DNA from: Halanaerobiales bacterium
GTDB lineage: Bacteria > Bacillota > Halanaerobiia > Halanaerobiales > M55B127
Length of the DNA: 33,086 bases
NCBI GenBank assembly: GCA_018334565.1
Contig: JAGXLU010000018.1
Coordinates: 1-33,086 of the forward strand
Reading direction: 5' to 3'
In this document: piece by piece, positions 32,261 through 33,086 of the stretch
Layout: every line of letters starts with the position of its first letter
Position numbering within the stretch: position 1 is the first letter of the stretch
Position numbers and translations under genes: made by a program
The notes under the pieces: generated by a model
What the model was told of the DNA's origin: nothing
The model's database searches: none
Seen by the model: only the letters and a program-made list of their open reading frames with translations

Positions 32261-32875
32261 ATGGCAACCAATTTAGTTTTAGTTAGACATGGAGAAACCC
32301 AGTGGAATAAAGATTCTAAATACCAAGGTGCTGTTGATATTGAATTAAATAAAAAAGGTAAGAGACAAGCCCAAGAACTATATAATTTTCTTAAAGATGA
32401 AAAATTTGACACAATCTACAGCAGTACTTTAAAAAGGGCTTCTCATACTGTTAAAGACATAGCTGATTATCAAAATAAAGACCTCATTACGATTGCAGAT
32501 TTGATGGAAATAGATTTTGGTGAGTGGGAGGGTCTAACCTTTGCTGAGATAGAAGAAAATTATCCTAAATTAGCTCATAAGTGGGCAAAGGATCCAACTT
32601 GCTGTAAACCTCCCGAAGGTGAACATATTCAGGAAGTAGAAGAAAGAGTTGGAGATGCTATAGATCAAATTGTAAAAGAAAACCAGGACAAAAAAGTGTT
32701 AATAGCTACTCATGGTGGAATAGTAAGAATTATTATTGCATATCTGCTCGAGTTACCTCTAAACCGTATATTTAGCATAGAAGTGGATAATGTTTCTATA
32801 TCAAGAGTTAAATTTTATGATCATTATCCCGTTGTAAAATTATTAAATAGTACCCATCACTTAAAACAGACCTGA
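32261..32875 (+). CDS. cobC: Histidine phosphatase family protein, probable alpha-ribazole phosphatase
   Basis: Phosphoglycerate-mutase-like phosphatase. The phosphohistidine motif is LVRHGETQWN (His10), with the second Arg in YSSTLKRA, acid Glu in DFGEWEGL, and the second His in ATHGGIVR. It has 204 residues, within the usual 190-210. Proximity to the cobalamin operon suggests alpha-ribazole-5'-phosphate phosphatase (CobC), which finishes nucleotide-loop assembly. The family is broad, however, and the gene has its own sigma-A promoter, so a general phosphatase is possible. Confidence 0.75.
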   Translation: MATNLVLVRHGETQWNKDSKYQGAVDIELNKKGKRQAQELYNFLKDEKFDTIYSSTLKRASHTVKDIADYQNKDLITIADLMEIDFGEWEGLTFAEIEENYPKLAHKWAKDPTCCKPPEGEHIQEVEERVGDAIDQIVKENQDKKVLIATHGGIVRIIIAYLLELPLNRIFSIEVDNVSISRVKFYDHYPVVKLLNSTHHLKQT

Positions 32876-32971
32876 GTTTATTAAAGAAACTATTGTAAAG
32901 GATGATTCTTGTGGTCAACTTCTCCCACTTAATCAGAAACAAGATTAAAAAAAGAGCTCGTTAAATTAAAA

Positions 32972-32988
32972 ACTGTACTCAGTACAGT
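32972..32988. repeat. Perfect inverted repeat in the right-hand intergenic region
   Basis: ACTGTAC (32972-32978), TCA, GTACAGT (32982-32988) form a perfect 7-base inverted repeat without a following T-run. It could be an operator or a small hairpin at the start of the structured leader that follows. The stretch 32876-32971 shows no gene or RNA I can name. Confidence 0.45.
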
Positions 32989-33005
32989 CGCGAACAATTT
33001 ATACC

Positions 33006-33086
33006 GGCTCTATCTCACAAGCGGGTGATTTAAAAATAGAGCCAGTTGAAGGGCGGATCCCCACTGTAAAGACAATAGGGGCCATA
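33006..33086 (+). ncRNA. Structured-RNA / riboswitch candidate cut by the right edge
   Basis: GGCTCTAT (33006-33013) pairs with ATAGAGCC (33036-33043), enclosing a smaller TCAC/GTGA hairpin (33015-33018 with 33025-33028). GGGCGGATCCCCACTGTAAA follows, and CCCC (33059-33062) can pair with GGGG (33078-33081). The CCACTGTAA block resembles the cobalamin riboswitch core seen at 24011, but the AATAGGGAA block is missing. A Moco-type or other metabolite-binding leader is also possible. Class and downstream gene cannot be decided from the fragment. Confidence 0.45.

Noticed and set aside
32911-32930. Segment with CAACTTCTCCCACTT resembling the terminal hairpin region of IS200/IS605 elements
   Set aside because: Only a short resemblance; no transposase, TnpB fragment or full hairpin is visible.
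1-33086. CRISPR arrays, tRNA or rRNA genes, prophage or complete insertion sequences
   Set aside because: No regularly spaced repeats, cloverleaf-like sequences, or transposase or phage genes were seen in reading the intergenic regions.

Overview
The window is AT-rich, with short intergenic gaps and strong purine-rich ribosome binding sites. It encodes amino-acid fermentation, butyrate-type CoA chemistry, O2-defence proteins of anaerobes (rubrerythrin, superoxide reductase) and corrinoid assembly. This points to a strictly anaerobic, low-GC fermentative Firmicute. A Halanaerobiales-like diderm is my best guess, partly because the corrinoid-binding protein has a cleavable signal peptide without a lipobox; the taxonomy is inference. 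Layout: (1) 1-107, start of a leftward gene cut by the window edge. (2) 342-4564, a rightward acetoacetyl-CoA/butyrate operon (hbd, crt, CoA-transferase A, thiolase, CoA-transferase B) behind a sigma-54 type promoter, closed by a perfect-palindrome terminator. (3) 4598-8631, lysine 2,3-aminomutase kamA (leftward), divergent from an ornithine/lysine-type racemase, then a convergent amidohydrolase. (4) 8786-11196, a PAS-AAA+-Fis sigma-54 activator followed by a LysO-type lysine exporter. (5) 11208-18292, a second sigma-54 type promoter and the lysine fermentation operon kamB-kamD-kamE-kal-kce-kdd, extended by a free-methionine-sulfoxide-reductase-like GAF protein and a DUF4438 protein. (6) 18312-19410, a consensus sigma-A promoter driving rubrerythrin and superoxide reductase. 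(7) 19568-23881, a Mug-type DNA glycosylase, then pgi, a membrane-anchored pseudokinase-like protein and nadE. (8) 23946-32875, a cobalamin riboswitch and the late cobalamin operon cobU-cobQ-cbiB-cobT-cobS-pduX-cobD-btuF, then a separately promoted cobC-like phosphatase. (9) 32876-33086, an intergenic stretch with an inverted repeat and a structured-RNA candidate cut by the right edge. How the parts work together: KamA makes beta-lysine and KamDE (AdoCbl and PLP dependent) makes 3,5-diaminohexanoate. Kdd oxidises it, Kce splits the product with acetyl-CoA into acetoacetate and 3-aminobutyryl-CoA, and Kal removes ammonia to give crotonyl-CoA. The CoA-transferase and thiolase of region 2 activate and cleave the acetoacetate. 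Region 8 completes and remodels the corrinoid that KamDE needs. The most notable reading is a coherent sigma-54 lysine regulon: an activator gene in the middle and two GG-N10-GC promoters sharing the heptamer TATGGAA, one before each catabolic operon. The most plausible undescribed components are the DUF4438 protein, the racemase, the LysO exporter in a catabolic setting and the pseudokinase between pgi and nadE.
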